DNA from: Niastella caeni | GTDB lineage: Bacteria; Bacteroidota; Bacteroidia; Chitinophagales; Chitinophagaceae | NCBI RefSeq assembly: GCF_004834005.1 | Contig: NZ_STFF01000001.1 | Coordinates: 1,053,347 to 1,117,346 of the forward strand | Direction of reading: 5' to 3' | DNA: 64,000 nt | Shown: piece after piece, positions 17,142 to 26,160 of the stretch | Numbering within the stretch: the first letter of the stretch is position 1 | Layout of the letters: each line of letters starts with the position of its first letter | Made by a program: the position numbers and the translations under genes | The notes under the pieces: generated by a model | What the model was told of the DNA's origin: nothing | Seen by the model: the letters and a program-made list of their open reading frames with translations, nothing else | The model's database searches: none

Positions 17142-18178
17142 TGGCTTCTTCTCCACTTGGCACTTTTAAGAACAAAACCATATTTGCAGCAGGCTGGCTT
17201 GCCTGGTCGCTGATGCAGGTTAGGATTTTACATGGCTGGGGATTCACCTGGTATATATCGGCCATGGACAGCCTCGTGAGCAATGGATTGCTGGCATTAA
17301 AAACCATTCTGATTGTTAATAACCTCTGGTACTACCGCCCTAAGAAAGGAAAGTATATCCATATCATTATAATTTGTGCAGCCGTCTGTGGAATATGGAG
17401 TGTTATCGTTAAGTATGCCATGGCCCATATTCTCCCCGATCAACCCGAATACCTGCAATTCCTTGACAAGTTCATGCCCATACGATTTGATATAGCCTTA
17501 CTGATCACCATCTGCATGGCGCTGATCAGTGAACTGTATTTAACACTGGAAGAACAAAAAGACAGTGAACACCGAAAAACAAATGCCGAGAAACTGTCGC
17601 GCGAAGCGGAGTTATATAAATTACGCCAGCAATTGCAACCGCATTTTTTATTCAACAGCCTTAATTCAATCAGTGCTTTGATCACCATACAACCGGCACA
17701 GGCGCGTAAAATGATACAACAGTTGTCGGATTTTTTACGAGGCACTTTAAAGAAAGAAGAGAACCAATGGATCAGCCTGGAAGATGAATTACAACATTTA
17801 CAATTATACCTAGATATAGAAAAAGTTCGGTTCGGTCACCGGTTGAATACTGCCATTAATAGTTCTGACGCAGCTAATAAATTGCAACTGCCCAGCATGT
17901 TGTTACAACCGCTGGTTGAAAATGCCATCAAGTTTGGCTTGTACGACACCACCGAACCGGTAACCATAAATATACAGGCCGCACAGGAAAGCAATTACCT
18001 GGTTATTACCATTCAAAACCCTTTTGACCCGGAGACTTCATCTCCCAAACAGGGAACAGGATTTGGATTAAGCTCAGTACAGCGGCGTTTGTATTTGTTG
18101 TTTGCACGAAACGATCTGCTGATCACGAAGCACTCCGATAACCTGTTTACCACTGTTATAAAAATTCCACAGCTTTAA
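17141..18178 (+). CDS. LytS-family sensor histidine kinase
   Basis: Membrane-bound histidine kinase of the LytS/YehU (His_kinase, GHKL) class. The 345 residues have about four hydrophobic segments in the first 130 residues, a short coiled coil (about 137-160), then the phosphoacceptor motif LQPHFLFNSLNSISALI with His168, and a C-terminal GHKL ATPase with PLVENAIKFG (N box) and QGTGFGLSSVQRRL (G box). No separate sensory domain is present. Its response regulator follows 60 nt downstream. The start codon directly adjoins a heptamer array and no Shine-Dalgarno sequence is visible, which is normal for Bacteroidota. Confidence 0.92.
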   Translation: MASSPLGTFKNKTIFAAGWLAWSLMQVRILHGWGFTWYISAMDSLVSNGLLALKTILIVNNLWYYRPKKGKYIHIIIICAAVCGIWSVIVKYAMAHILPDQPEYLQFLDKFMPIRFDIALLITICMALISELYLTLEEQKDSEHRKTNAEKLSREAELYKLRQQLQPHFLFNSLNSISALITIQPAQARKMIQQLSDFLRGTLKKEENQWISLEDELQHLQLYLDIEKVRFGHRLNTAINSSDAANKLQLPSMLLQPLVENAIKFGLYDTTEPVTINIQAAQESNYLVITIQNPFDPETSSPKQGTGFGLSSVQRRLYLLFARNDLLITKHSDNLFTTVIKIPQL

Positions 18179-18238
18179 CTTTTGATAACGCAATTTTGTA
18201 TTTCATAATAGAATAACACCCATACAAACAATACTGAG

Positions 18239-18979
18239 ATGAAAAAAGCCATTATTGTAGATGATGAACCGCTGGCACGACTGGTTGTAAAAGAATACCT
18301 TTTACAACATCCTGACATAACCGTAATGCAGGAATGCAATGATGGCTTTGAAGGTATTAAGGCAATCATGCAGCACCAGCCCGATGTGATCTTCCTGGAT
18401 ATACAAATGCCCAAGATCAACGGGTTTGAAATGCTGGAACTGGTAGAACAACCACCGGCCGTAATTTTTGCCACTGCCTTTGATGAATATGCCATCAAAG
18501 CTTTTGAAAGCCATGCGGTAGATTACCTGTTAAAGCCCTTTAGCCAGGAACGCTTCGATAAAGCCATTGAACGCTTAATAGAGCGTGATACCGCTGTAAC
18601 AGCCAACAATACCCGCGAACTGCTGGAGACCGCCGCCCAGGGGCCGCAACAAAATCAACGGATCGTTGTAAAGACCGGCAATAAAATAAAGATCATACCT
18701 ATTGATGAAGTACACTACCTTGAAGCTGCAGATGATTATGTAAAGATCCACACCAGGGAGGGCGCCTTTCTAAAGAACAAGACCATGGGGCACTTTGAAA
18801 AGGTGTTGAATCCGCAACAATTTGTGCGCACGCACCGCTCTTATATGGTAAACGTACAACTGGTTACCCGGATCGATCCATATGAAAAAGAAAATTTTCT
18901 GGCGCAATTAAAGACCGGCGCACAAGTGCCTGTAAGCAAAACCGGTTATGCCAAATTGAAAAACGTTTTAGGGATCTAA
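18239..18979 (+). CDS. LytTR-family response regulator
   Basis: Partner of the upstream LytS-type kinase. The 246 residues contain a receiver domain (1-125) with acidic DDE (8-10), phospho-acceptor Asp54 in VIFLDIQMPKINGFEML and the conserved Lys in DYLLKPFSQERFDKA. A linker follows (125-145), then a LytTR DNA-binding domain (145-246) with VVKTGNKIKIIPIDEVHYLEAADDYVKIHT and FVRTHRSYMVNV. LytTR proteins bind paired direct repeats. The targets are unknown, although such systems often control adjacent membrane or envelope genes. Confidence 0.93.
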   Translation: MKKAIIVDDEPLARLVVKEYLLQHPDITVMQECNDGFEGIKAIMQHQPDVIFLDIQMPKINGFEMLELVEQPPAVIFATAFDEYAIKAFESHAVDYLLKPFSQERFDKAIERLIERDTAVTANNTRELLETAAQGPQQNQRIVVKTGNKIKIIPIDEVHYLEAADDYVKIHTREGAFLKNKTMGHFEKVLNPQQFVRTHRSYMVNVQLVTRIDPYEKENFLAQLKTGAQVPVSKTGYAKLKNVLGI

Positions 18980-19186
18980 AACCAACTCATAATGTGTATT
19001 CAACTCACTATTAAGTATTAACACTTACACTATAATTACTATAATTATTTAATAAAGTTTCTACCTTTATAGGGCACTAGTCCTCATGCATGTGGTAATT
19101 TGTTTTAGTATACATTAAATAATTACAACTAAGGTTAAGCGTTTCAGTTAGTAGCATATTCAAATTATCATTAACCCTATAAACTT

Positions 19187-20092
19187 ATGAATCCGACACC
19201 CGAAATCCGCGGGAGTAAGATTATTTTGTTCTTACTCTGCTATGCTCTTACGACACCTCGTTTTGCCCAGGCCCAATGTACAGCTTCCGGCCCCAATAGT
19301 CCGGGCACCGCAACAAGCACCTCATTTGCAGGAAGTGATTATTCCTTTAATAACCCGTCGAACATTTCAGTTGATGATAACAGCCGTTCTACCGCTTCAT
19401 CAATAATCAGCCTGCTCAGCGGCCAAACAGAATATTTACAGGCCACTAACTTCGGTTTCTCTATTCCTGTAGGATCTACTATTTGCGGCATAGAAGTAAA
19501 TGTTGTTAAAAGCGCTACCAACGTGGTGCTCAACCTTACTTCTGTAACAGACTACAATGTACGCATCATCAAAAACGGAACTGTTTCCGGAACAAATCTG
19601 GCAGATGGAAGTACTTTGTGGCCATCTTCAGATACATACACCTCATACGGTAATGATAATGAGCTGTGGGGCACTACCTGGTCGCAGGCAGATATTAACA
19701 GTAGCGACTTCGGGATTTCCTTTTCTGCCGAAATAAATGGCCTGGTCGGTTTGCTTCCCTCTGCAAGGATTGATTATATCAGTATGACCGTTTATTATTT
19801 AGACCCGTCTGTATTGTCTGGTTCAGGTGAGGCTCGTAATTCAACTGTTAGAACCAGTAAGGCAACCGACAATACATTAATAAAATGTTACCCCAATCCA
19901 TTTACTACTGCCATACAGGTAGCGGGGGTGTTACCAGGGGAACGGGTAGCTATTACTAATATATTCGGACAGCGTTTATACCTGTCGCCACCCGCCATTA
20001 ATAATACCATGCGCATTGATGTGAATGATTTACAACCTGGTATGTATGTTATCAGTACGGGGAACAAAAAAATGAAGATCCTTAAAAAGTAA
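19187..20092 (+). CDS. Secreted protein with T9SS type A sorting domain
   Basis: A 301-residue exported protein. The N-terminus has a hydrophobic signal sequence (about 12-32, ending FAQAQ). The middle (35-215) is a beta-rich, Ser/Thr/Asn-rich domain of unknown type (contains TSFAGSDYSFNNPSNISVDD and a DYISMTVYYLDPS end). The C-terminal 75 residues (CYPNPFTTAIQVAG to MKILKK) form a type IX secretion sorting domain, predicting export by the PorU/PorV machinery encoded in this window. A -7-like TACCTTTA sits in the AT-rich upstream region, and a terminator follows at 20186-20210. Confidence 0.85.
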   Translation: MNPTPEIRGSKIILFLLCYALTTPRFAQAQCTASGPNSPGTATSTSFAGSDYSFNNPSNISVDDNSRSTASSIISLLSGQTEYLQATNFGFSIPVGSTICGIEVNVVKSATNVVLNLTSVTDYNVRIIKNGTVSGTNLADGSTLWPSSDTYTSYGNDNELWGTTWSQADINSSDFGISFSAEINGLVGLLPSARIDYISMTVYYLDPSVLSGSGEARNSTVRTSKATDNTLIKCYPNPFTTAIQVAGVLPGERVAITNIFGQRLYLSPPAINNTMRIDVNDLQPGMYVISTGNKKMKILKK

Positions 20093-20185
20093 TGATGTAA
20101 CCTTTACCGGTAGTTTTTTTCAACCCCTGACCCGGAAAATAAAAACACGGTAAATAACGGTTGGGCATCATGGCCTCCAGATACG

Positions 20186-20217
20186 AAAACCCGCTACCAC
20201 AGCGGGTTTTAACTTTT
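20186..20217 (+). terminator. Intrinsic terminator of the T9SS cargo gene
   Basis: AAAACCCGCT (20186-20195), 5-nt loop, AGCGGGTTTT (20201-20210), followed by AACTTTTT. In the rest of the gap to 20442 I see only a -7-like TATGTTTG (20282-20289) about 150 nt before the next start codon. Confidence 0.75.
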
Positions 20218-20442
20218 TATAAGGGCCTTACCCATCCTAAAAACAGCCTTTTGTTGGTTTTCGCGGGCGCCTGACCGGATGTATGTTTGCATTACGAAAC
20301 GCAACAAACGACACAAAAGAGTGTAGATCTGGTAAAAGTACGTTGCTCACTCCACGAAAATCTACGCATTGCCTGCCTCACGCGATTGTAACTCCATACA
20401 AAAAGTTCGTAAACAGAAAATAAACATAAAAACATTACATCT

Positions 20443-20835
20443 ATGAAAAAGGCAATCGCTATTATCGCATTAATCGCTTTAACTGTAGGATTCTCAACTA
20501 TTACACTGGCTAACGACGAAGGTAAACCCAACAATATAACAGAATTGAAGTTCATCGGAAACATGGAAAACCAACCTGTATTCCAATTGAACCTGACCAA
20601 TGCAGAAGAAGATGAGATCACTGTAACTTTCCGTGATGAAGTTGGTAATGTGTTGTATACCGATAAATTCAAAGGCGCTAACATCTCTAAAAAGTTCTTA
20701 TTGAAATCTGAAGATTTTGGAAATGCAGCTTTGCATGTAGTAGTGAAATCTAAAAAGAACAACACTTCTGAAGTATATACTATCAACAGAAGCCACACTT
20801 ACGTAGAAGAAACTGTGGTGAATAAGATCAAGTAA
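20443..20835 (+). CDS. Small exported protein of unknown function
   Basis: A 130-residue protein with a clear signal peptide (MKKAIAIIALIALTVGFSTITLAN, cleavage near residue 24). The mature part looks like a small beta-sandwich: FQLNLTNAEEDEITVTFRDEVGNVLYTDKFKGANISKKFLL. It is rich in Lys, Asn and Glu and has no cysteines or lipobox, so a soluble periplasmic protein is likely. I know no named family, though similar small exported proteins are common in Chitinophagaceae. It is a monocistronic unit with a strong terminator directly after it. Confidence 0.75.
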   Translation: MKKAIAIIALIALTVGFSTITLANDEGKPNNITELKFIGNMENQPVFQLNLTNAEEDEITVTFRDEVGNVLYTDKFKGANISKKFLLKSEDFGNAALHVVVKSKKNNTSEVYTINRSHTYVEETVVNKIK

Positions 20836-20876
20836 TTAAAGCAGTCCAGTCATTTAACTATCAAATAATTTCACAA

Positions 20877-20908
20877 AAACATCCCGATTTATCGGGATGT
20901 TTTTTTTC
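20877..20908 (+). terminator. Strong intrinsic terminator
   Basis: Stem AAACATCCCGAT / ATCGGGATGTTT (20877-20888 and 20891-20902) followed by a run of T residues to 20907. It ends the small exported protein gene. Confidence 0.9.
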
Positions 20909-20984
20909 GTGAATCAGGTAATCGACAAACGTGAATAGCTCTTTAAGCTTTCCGTCGATTTCCTTTTCTCTCTGCAGTTTTTCT

Positions 20985-22715
20985 TTACAATTGAGAAATA
21001 TAAACGGCCGTTTGTTGCCTGATGTGCTGCTGCGCTTTTTCTATCGCCTCCCGAACCTTTCTGCCAGCCTCCCCAGCCGGAATATCAATGGTACAAGCCA
21101 ACGCTTTTATATACCAATCGCTCCATACCTCGAGTATATGTTTTTCTTTCGCTTTGTCATTTCCTTCCTGCACCGCCTTAATACTGAGGTTAAATTCGGT
21201 TTCTAACCGTTTCAACGCATTACGGGTAATATCGTTAATAAGCGCTACGGCTGTTTTATTATCAGCCGTTGTAAGCAGGTAGGCGGTGGCCAATGCGCTT
21301 TTTGCAACATGCTTCATTTCCATAGGGGAAACCATATCCAACCGGTCTGCATCGGTATGATAAAAAACATCTGTAAAATGCCACATCAGCAATCCGGGGA
21401 TCCTGGCGTTTAAAAAAGGCGTATGGTCACTGCCACCCTCAAACGGATTGGTGCGCACTACCCAGCCTGTATTGGCTGCTTCAAACAAACACCGGTTTAA
21501 TAACAGGTCATTAAAATAATGCGGGAACATGTCTTCCTCTTTCATCGGACTCCCCCCCCACTCGCTGTGCTTCTCCTCACCACGCGTCCAGATAGCCGAA
21601 GGATCGGGCATTTTTTCAATCAGGAAAGTACCGCCGGTCTTTTGGGTGTCTTCGCCAACCATATCCAAACTCAATCCCCATTTAATGCCTTTGGCCCGCA
21701 CGGTATCATCCTGTATATAGCGACGGGTAGAAACAACTTCATCGCCCCATAAAAAAGTGAGCGTGCGTTGTGGCACTACTTTCTTTTTTTGCACCAGTAA
21801 GGCCGTTGTACGCGCCATTTCGGCCAGCGTACCTACACCCGTTGCATTATCATTGGCGCCCGGTTCCTGCACGTGGGCGCTGAATACAAATCGTTCATTG
21901 GGCTGGGTTTTACCGCGCACATTGGCCACCAGCGTTAATTCTTCCGATTCATATATTCTGGTATTGACAACCACTTTTACCGTTACAGGTCCTTTCGCTA
22001 TTGCCGCTTTCAGTTTTTCTTTGGCAGCATACGATAACAGGAGGCCCCATTTCTGTCGTAATGAATCGGTATAACCAATACCCTGGAACTGGATGGAATT
22101 TGTATATTTTGTTGGTTGATTATATGCGTGCATGGAATAGGCCAGTGCGCCAATGGCCCCGTTCTTCATTGCATTACTATAAACACCGCCAATGCCGGCT
22201 TCGCCCATTACAATTTTGCCTTTTACATCTTTCCCCTCCCACTCTTTTGCAGAACCTTTGCCGATGTACACCAGTTCGGCCGTTACGCCTTCGGCAGGTG
22301 TAGAAGCGGAATACATGGCGATCATATTGCGATTGGTCCTGAACTGCAGCAATGGTTCTTTGTCGCCAACGATGTATAAGCTGGCGTCAACCGGCTCCCA
22401 CGTTTTATGTTTCATGGGTCTTTTTTCAATGCGGTAGGTAAGCGTTCCCGTTGCTTCGCCGTCAGTTTCTTTTTTATACCCTGCCTGTTGCAGGATCTTT
22501 TCTACATGATAAATGCTTTCATTAAAACCGCTGTTGCCGGCCAGTCGCCAGCGTTGTTCTACAAACCATACGGTATTGTATGCCTGTTGTTCATCGAACG
22601 TTTTCTGCAGCAGGTTGAAGTATTTTTTTTCGCGGGCAGAAGGTTGCGCCCATAGCGATGAGGTTGCTGCATGTAGCAGCAGGAGTGATAAGGATAAAGT
22701 CAGTAACTTTTTCAT
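20985..22715 (-). CDS. Exported M28-family metallopeptidase with PA domain
   Basis: Predicted periplasmic or surface aminopeptidase (zinc, M28). The 576 residues begin with a signal peptide (to SLWAQP, about residue 25). A protease-associated (PA) domain lies about 130-260 (VYIGKGSAKEWEGKDVKGKIVMGEAG). The M28 core follows from about 275: FSAHVQEPGANDNATG (His and bridging Asp), FLWGDEVVSTRRY where family members usually have a Glu-Glu pair (GEE), so the catalytic Glu position reads DE here, LSLDMVGED, EGGSDHTPF, and a final metal His in VFYHTDADRLD. Activity is likely but the Gly-Asp-Glu variant deserves note. Start and signal peptide are unambiguous. Confidence 0.85.
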   Translation of the reverse strand: MKKLLTLSLSLLLLHAATSSLWAQPSAREKKYFNLLQKTFDEQQAYNTVWFVEQRWRLAGNSGFNESIYHVEKILQQAGYKKETDGEATGTLTYRIEKRPMKHKTWEPVDASLYIVGDKEPLLQFRTNRNMIAMYSASTPAEGVTAELVYIGKGSAKEWEGKDVKGKIVMGEAGIGGVYSNAMKNGAIGALAYSMHAYNQPTKYTNSIQFQGIGYTDSLRQKWGLLLSYAAKEKLKAAIAKGPVTVKVVVNTRIYESEELTLVANVRGKTQPNERFVFSAHVQEPGANDNATGVGTLAEMARTTALLVQKKKVVPQRTLTFLWGDEVVSTRRYIQDDTVRAKGIKWGLSLDMVGEDTQKTGGTFLIEKMPDPSAIWTRGEEKHSEWGGSPMKEEDMFPHYFNDLLLNRCLFEAANTGWVVRTNPFEGGSDHTPFLNARIPGLLMWHFTDVFYHTDADRLDMVSPMEMKHVAKSALATAYLLTTADNKTAVALINDITRNALKRLETEFNLSIKAVQEGNDKAKEKHILEVWSDWYIKALACTIDIPAGEAGRKVREAIEKAQQHIRQQTAVYISQL

Positions 22716-22779
22716 GAATAAGGTTTTTACTACGGAAATAATATTCGGAACTAAATATACTTATTCCCGAATAACAGGG

Positions 22780-22940
22780 GAAATGAAGAATTAAAAATGA
22801 AGAACAGAGAAATGAAAAAGGAACCCGGAACTGAAAACCTCTATCCGGTAATCAAGAACTGTATTTACTTTCTTCTTCATTTATCATTTTTCATTCATCA
22901 TTTCTCTCCTTTCAATATTCAATATTCGACATTCAATATT
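22780..22940. repeat. Mixed 7/8-nt arrays between the M28 gene and anmK
   Basis: Left arm (22780-22825) of GAAATGAA-type purine-rich units, right arm (22876-22905) of TCATTTTT-type complementary units, and four heptamers of the CAATATT type (22913-22940) ending 3 nt before the anmK stop codon. A copy of the core motif, TTCCCGAATAA, is at 22764-22774. Confidence 0.6.
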
Positions 22941-22943
22941 GCC

Positions 22944-24062
22944 CTACGCTTCCTGTCCAATCCACACCGCGCCGCCAATACTGCTGCGGGAAGCGCCGGT
23001 TACCGAGGCCAGTACATTGTTCTCTTCGCGCCAGCGTAAAACGCCTATCAGCGCCATAATAAGCGCTTCCTTGAAATCAATAATATCTTTATCAGGCACG
23101 ACCACTTCCACTCCAGCGGGCTGTAATACAGCATGCAGGCGTTCCATCAAAAAGGTGTTATGCGCGCCACCACCGGTTGCAAGCAGTTTTAAACTGGCTT
23201 CCCGATTGCTATCGGGAGCCGGCGCCTCCTTTTCCAAAATATTTATAATAGAGGCGCTTATTTGCCGGGCAATATGCTCAACCATGGTTCGCATGGCATC
23301 GGCGGTTGAAGCGCCGCTGCTTTTCAGCAACGGGTACAATACATCGGTCCCAAAATCATTGGCCAGCGATTTAGGATAGGGCAACTCGTAATACTCCAGC
23401 TCATCCAGCATTTTCAGGAGGTTCGGATGCAGGGTACCTGATGCGGCCATTTGTCCGGCATCATCAAAAGGTTTCCCGGCATCATGCGCCAGCATATTCA
23501 AAACCCGGTTGGCCGGACAAACATCAAATGCAATGTATTTATCGGGATGATTGTAGGACATATTGGCGATACCACCCAGGTTCAGGAAAAAAGTATAGTT
23601 GCCCAGGAGTAGTTTTTCGCCGATAGGCACTATGGGCGCGCCTTGTCCGCCCAGGGCCACATCCATCGCCCGCAGATCGCTTACCACGTTAATGCCGGTA
23701 ACGGCGGCTATGGCGGCTCCATCGCCCAACTGACCGGTCATTTTTTTAGCGGGGGCATGAAAGGTAGTATGCCCGTGCGAGGCGATCAGTTGTACCTGGT
23801 ATTGCAGGTTATGGTGAGCAATGAAGGCATTCACCTGCTCCCCAATATAATGGCCATATTCGGTATGTAAAAGATGATAATCCAGCGCATTAAGATGAAT
23901 GGCGTTCCGCAGCTTTTTCACCCATTCTTCTGAATAAGGGTAACATTCAGCCGCTTTTATTTCATATTGCCAGGTGCCTGAACTTTCGTGAAATTCAACA
24001 AAAGCAATGTCTAATCCGTCGAGTGAACTTCCGCTCATAATGCCAATTGCCCGATATATCAT
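22944..24062 (-). CDS. anmK: Anhydro-N-acetylmuramic acid kinase
   Basis: Cytosolic kinase that opens 1,6-anhydroMurNAc released by lytic transglycosylases and phosphorylates it to MurNAc-6-phosphate for cell-wall recycling. The 372 residues show the ASKHA fold signatures: the phosphate-1 motif GIMSGSSLDGLDIAFVEF at the N-terminus, GQLGDGAAIAAVTGINVVSDLRAMDVALGGQGAPIVP, LNLGGIANM, the NDFGTDVLYPL segment, and adenosine motif LLATGGGAHNTFLMERL. Length is typical. No murQ or nagA is next to it. A short divergent gap separates it from upp. Confidence 0.95.
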   Translation of the reverse strand: MIYRAIGIMSGSSLDGLDIAFVEFHESSGTWQYEIKAAECYPYSEEWVKKLRNAIHLNALDYHLLHTEYGHYIGEQVNAFIAHHNLQYQVQLIASHGHTTFHAPAKKMTGQLGDGAAIAAVTGINVVSDLRAMDVALGGQGAPIVPIGEKLLLGNYTFFLNLGGIANMSYNHPDKYIAFDVCPANRVLNMLAHDAGKPFDDAGQMAASGTLHPNLLKMLDELEYYELPYPKSLANDFGTDVLYPLLKSSGASTADAMRTMVEHIARQISASIINILEKEAPAPDSNREASLKLLATGGGAHNTFLMERLHAVLQPAGVEVVVPDKDIIDFKEALIMALIGVLRWREENNVLASVTGASRSSIGGAVWIGQEA

Positions 24063-24159
24063 AACTGTTGGTAGATTTCTGGTATTAAAAAAGAATATTT
24101 AGAATAGATTTGCCCGTCAAATTTCATATATCGCCACCCAAAATCCAAAACTCTTATCA

Positions 24160-24810
24160 ATGGTTATTAACCTTAGCACTCAATGTTCCCTGGTTTGCGA
24201 CTGGATCAGCGAGATCCGGGATGTTCAAATCCAGTCAGACCGCATGCGGTTCCGCCGTAATCTGGAACGTATTGGTGAAATAGCCGCCTATGAAATCAGC
24301 CGCCAACTGGTGTATGAAGAAAGAGAAGTGCAAACGCCGCTGGGAATTTCCCAATGTAAAGTACTTAAAGAACAACCCGTGCTGGCCACCATTCTACGGG
24401 CCGGCCTGCCGCTGCACCAGGGATTGTTGAATTATTTCGACAAAGCCGACAATGCCTTTATTTCGGCTTACCGCAAACACCAGCACGATGGCAGTTTCGA
24501 GATCAGTTTGGATTATATCTCCTGCCCCGAGCTCGAAAACCGGGTAGTGATCATTTCAGACCCCATGCTGGCGACAGGTTCCTCCCTGGTAAAAACCATT
24601 CAATATTTGCGTGACGAGGGTCATCCGCGCGAAATACACGTAGTAGCGGCCATTGCCTGCACAGTAGGAATTGAATATGTGCAACGCAGCGAACCCCAGG
24701 TGAAGATCTGGTGCGGGGCCATTGACGAGGAACTAACTGCCAAAGGATACATTGTTCCCGGACTGGGAGATGCCGGCGACCTCGCATTTGGCACCAAAGT
24801 TCAGATGTGA
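24160..24810 (+). CDS. upp: Uracil phosphoribosyltransferase
   Basis: Salvages uracil to UMP with PRPP. The 216 residues carry ILRAGLPLHQG, the PRPP-binding loop RVVIISDPMLATGSSLVKTI and the uracil-binding C-terminal motif GYIVPGLGDAGDLAFG. A -7-like TAGATTTG (24105-24112) lies about 50 nt upstream; its -33 box is weak. The gene is monocistronic and divergent from anmK. Confidence 0.95.
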   Translation: MVINLSTQCSLVCDWISEIRDVQIQSDRMRFRRNLERIGEIAAYEISRQLVYEEREVQTPLGISQCKVLKEQPVLATILRAGLPLHQGLLNYFDKADNAFISAYRKHQHDGSFEISLDYISCPELENRVVIISDPMLATGSSLVKTIQYLRDEGHPREIHVVAAIACTVGIEYVQRSEPQVKIWCGAIDEELTAKGYIVPGLGDAGDLAFGTKVQM

Positions 24811-24957
24811 GGGGGAAAGAAGGAAAAACACAGTATTAGTTAGATATTTCGTTTTTTATGCACATGGAAAACGACTAAAAAATTAATACCCGATTGTACC
24901 GTTATAAGTTCGCACTTGTCGTTTTTATTTCGTATTTTGTTACTAGACTCGAAACCT

Positions 24958-25986
24958 ATGCGGATGAGGAAATTTTATATAACAATTCTAGCTTGCACCC
25001 TGCTGAAGACAGCCTCGGCACAAGACCCTAATTTTTCACAATTTTTCGTTTCTCCCCTTACACTGAACCCTGCCTTGACAGGTAAGTTTAACGGCGATTT
25101 CCGCATAGCTGGTAATTATCGCGATCAATGGCCCGCGATCAGTAAAGCATTTGTTACTTCTACCGCATCGTTCGATGCCCCGATCTTACGCAGTAAAATT
25201 TCAGAAATAGATACCTGGGGTGTTGGTGTGCTGGCAATGACAGATAAAACAGCTAACGGTATCCTATCCACTAACCTGATCTCTATATCTACCTCGTATC
25301 ATAAAGGAATTGATGAAGATGGACTGAACTCGATCGGCGTAGGCTTTCAGGGTACATACAATACCAAACGCCTCGATGGCACCAAACTGAATTTTGAAGA
25401 CGAACTCGACCAGTTCGGTGGCTGGACGAACCCTAGCGGTGAGGCTGTGAACGACCGGCAGATCAACCTCAGCTATTTCGATCTTTCGGTAGGCGCCCTG
25501 TTCAATGGTTCTACCGATGGCTTTAATAATTATTACCTCGGCGTAGCAGGCTATCACCTCAATAAACCAAAAGAATCGTTTACCGGTGATATCTTCTATA
25601 CATTAAATCCCCGTTTAACCGTGCACGCGGGTGGCGCGCTTCCATTGGCCAATAATACCCGCACGGTATATTTCAGTTCATTATTCAGCCGCCAGGCAGG
25701 CGCTACGAATATTGTAGCGGGTGGTGCTGTTGGTTTCAATATGAACCAGGATGAAGATAACCCTACTAACTTTTATGCAGGTTTATGGACGCGTTTCAAC
25801 AATGTAAACGATGCCCTGATCCCTTACCTGGGCCTGGAGTTTGGCGGGTTTAGACTGGGCGCTTCCTACGATGTCAATATCTCCAGTTTGAAAGCCGCTT
25901 CACAAAGCCGTGGCGGTATAGAAATCTCACTCATCTTTATCAAACGTCCGCCGGGGAATAAAGGAATTCCCTGTCCGCATTTTTAA
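24958..25986 (+). CDS. PorP/SprF family outer-membrane protein
   Basis: Predicted outer-membrane beta barrel of the PorP/SprF family. In gliding Bacteroidota SprF is needed to export and attach the adhesin SprB through T9SS, and PorP is a core T9SS component. From the ATG at 24958 (a second ATG is at 24964) there are 342 residues with a signal peptide ending TASAQ. The family start DPNFSQFFVSPLTLNPALTGKFNGDFRIAGNYRDQWPAI follows, then about 12 amphipathic strands and a C-terminal SRGGIEISLIFIKRP. No giant SprB-like adhesin gene is adjacent, so the partner is unknown. The frame opens upstream at 24916 but that part lacks a plausible leader. Confidence 0.9.
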   Translation: MRMRKFYITILACTLLKTASAQDPNFSQFFVSPLTLNPALTGKFNGDFRIAGNYRDQWPAISKAFVTSTASFDAPILRSKISEIDTWGVGVLAMTDKTANGILSTNLISISTSYHKGIDEDGLNSIGVGFQGTYNTKRLDGTKLNFEDELDQFGGWTNPSGEAVNDRQINLSYFDLSVGALFNGSTDGFNNYYLGVAGYHLNKPKESFTGDIFYTLNPRLTVHAGGALPLANNTRTVYFSSLFSRQAGATNIVAGGAVGFNMNQDEDNPTNFYAGLWTRFNNVNDALIPYLGLEFGGFRLGASYDVNISSLKAASQSRGGIEISLIFIKRPPGNKGIPCPHF

Positions 25987-26043
25987 TTATTTAGAAGATC
26001 CGGTCATTGCCGGGCTGACTAAAAGGGCGAAAAACCTATTATA

Positions 26044-26160
26044 GATGGTCTGATTGCCAGATTGATTTATTTTTTTAGTTGCTGAAATTCAAAAGCGATC
26101 CTACCGCTCAGAACTCCGCCAATCGAACCATAGAACTATCTAACATTGCATTAATCATCT
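26044..26160. repeat. Inverted pair of octamer arrays downstream of the YdeI-like gene
   Basis: Left arm 26044-26067 (GATTGCCA, GATTGATT units); right arm 26121-26160 (AATCGAAC, CATAGAAC and further units of exactly 8 nt). The right arm covers the stop codon (26151-26153) and last three codons of the YdeI-like gene. Confidence 0.6.
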
